This document shows, piece after piece, positions 63,098 to 64,000 of a DNA stretch of 64,000 nt. Origin of the DNA: Paenibacillus amylolyticus. GTDB taxonomy: Bacteria > Bacillota > Bacilli > Paenibacillales > Paenibacillaceae. Where the stretch lies: contig NZ_BCNV01000003.1 in NCBI RefSeq assembly GCF_001570725.1, forward strand, positions 1 to 64,000. The letters are read 5' to 3'. The notes beneath the pieces are model-generated. The model did not search any database. It had not been told where the DNA came from and saw only the letters and a program-made list of their open reading frames with translations. A program made the position numbers and the translations under genes. How positions within the stretch are numbered: position 1 is the stretch's first letter; every line of letters begins with the position of its first letter.

Positions 63098-64000
63098 GTG
63101 TTTAACTATATTCTGAAACGATTGCTTCAAATGATACCTACCTTAATCGGTGTTTCTCTACTCTCGTTCGTCATCCTTCAGCTTGTTCCCGGTGATCCGG
63201 CAGAGCTTATTGCCGGGATGGATGCGAGTCCGGAGGAAGTTCAGATCATTCGGGAGCGACTGGGCACGGACAAACCGATGTATGAGCAATATGTGCAGTA
63301 CAATCTGCAATTGCTGAAAGGTGATCTTGGCACGTCGATGCGTTCGGATAATCCGGTCCTTCAGGAAATTCTGGAGCGTTTTCCGAACACGGTGATTTTG
63401 ACATTGCTTGCCACGCTTGTAACGATTGTCATTGGCTTATTCACCGGGGTGATCGCTGCAACCAAGCCAGGTAGTGCACGGGATCACGCTTCAATGGCCT
63501 TTTCGTTATTCGGTATATCGATGCCGGTGTTCTGGCTAGGTATTATTCTGATTCTTCTTTTCGCATATTATATTCCCATTCTGCCTTCTGGAGGCAGTAG
63601 CGAATTTAAGCATTTCATACTGCCTGCTCTGGTACTTGGCATATCCTCCGCTGCTGTACTTGCCCGCCTGACGCGATCCAGTATTCTTGAGGTGATCAAT
63701 CAGGATTACATTCGGACAGCCAAGGCCAAGGGAGTGCGCGAGTGGCTCATTATTTATAAGCATGCACTTAAAAATGCCTTCGTGCCTATCATTACCGTCA
63801 TTGGAATGGAAATCGGCAATCTGCTAGGTGGAGCGGTGCTGACGGAGACGGTATTTTCGATGAACGGCCTAGGCAGATATATCATTCAATCGATTCAATT
63901 CCGGGATTACTCGGCTGTACAGGGGAGCATTCTGTTTGTCGCCTTTATTTTTGTCATTATTAATCTGCTCGTAGACCTGTGTTATGCCGCGGTAGATCCG
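63098..64000 (+). CDS. ABC transporter permease, DppB/OppB type (partial)
   Basis: The frame starts with GTG at 63098, ten bases after AAGGAG, and is still open at the window end (301 codons seen; the family is about 310). The N-terminal membrane helix with ILKRLLQMIPTLIGVSLLSF, the VPGDPAEL motif, and the later FGISMPVFWLGIILIL and EAA-type loop region TAKAKGVREWLIIYKHALKNA are typical of peptide/nickel transporter permeases. It should pair with a DppC-like permease and ATPase genes to the right of the window. Confidence 0.93.
   Translation, partial: MFNYILKRLLQMIPTLIGVSLLSFVILQLVPGDPAELIAGMDASPEEVQIIRERLGTDKPMYEQYVQYNLQLLKGDLGTSMRSDNPVLQEILERFPNTVILTLLATLVTIVIGLFTGVIAATKPGSARDHASMAFSLFGISMPVFWLGIILILLFAYYIPILPSGGSSEFKHFILPALVLGISSAAVLARLTRSSILEVINQDYIRTAKAKGVREWLIIYKHALKNAFVPIITVIGMEIGNLLGGAVLTETVFSMNGLGRYIIQSIQFRDYSAVQGSILFVAFIFVIINLLVDLCYAAVDP

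Overview
The window looks like a chromosomal segment of a Paenibacillus-type Firmicute. The evidence is an intact purEKBCSQLFMNHD operon in Bacillus order under PurR-box and guanine-riboswitch control, S-layer-homology (SLH) surface proteins, strong AGGAGG ribosome sites with many TTG/GTG starts, a FapR operator on fabH, and moderate GC. This is inference from gene content; no database was searched. I see no insertion sequence, prophage, CRISPR array or tRNA.

Layout. 0-1 kb: the 3' end of an rRNA operon (5S rRNA, two terminators) and a frameshifted FMN-reductase gene on the minus strand. 1-9.7 kb: fabH behind a perfect FapR palindrome, two secreted SLH-type proteins on the minus strand (one a large amidase), topB, a 45-aa orphan, a DUF1294 protein and a universal stress protein. 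9.7-25 kb: the twelve-gene purine operon converting PRPP to IMP. Its long junctions (purB-purC, purC-purS, purF-purM, purN-purH) are filled with repeated, highly structured DNA. 25-28.4 kb: two CNNM/CorC-type membrane proteins, each with a hairpin between ribosome site and TTG start. 28.4-36 kb: an mhqO-mhqD-like quinone/catechol detoxification pair, a GH3 beta-glucosidase, a Fur-box-controlled alpha/beta hydrolase, ilvA and a GNAT acetyltransferase. 36-50.5 kb: secreted and surface proteins (a 1033-aa stalk/repeat protein and a 1454-aa collar/InlB-repeat/SLH protein), an AraC regulator, small membrane or orphan proteins, a hydrolase and a LigB-type dioxygenase. 50.5-59.5 kb: DoxX with a CRP/Fnr-type site at -41.5, a YerB-like lipoprotein, a DUF47-Pit phosphate transport pair, CorA, an AlkC-like DNA repair protein, a YqfQ-like protein, and a YerC/CbiX pair. 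59.6-64 kb: an operon of an RraA-like protein, a peptide-type ABC binding protein, a nitrilase-superfamily amidohydrolase and a DppB-type permease that runs off the window.

The most interesting signal is a family of about 145-150 bp near-palindromic elements: five forward copies, one inverted and one decayed, between 13.1 and 28.7 kb. Their helices differ in sequence between copies but stay paired (compensatory changes), while short unpaired-looking blocks (CGCCTTT and AACAGCG) are constant. Every forward copy ends 22-128 bases before a same-strand start codon. This pattern suggests a structured RNA or a domesticated palindromic mobile element in mRNA leaders. Further leads are the covarying SD-hairpin-TTG arrangement, the DnaA-box-like cluster between pit and corA, and the GC-rich tandem repeats between purF and purM.
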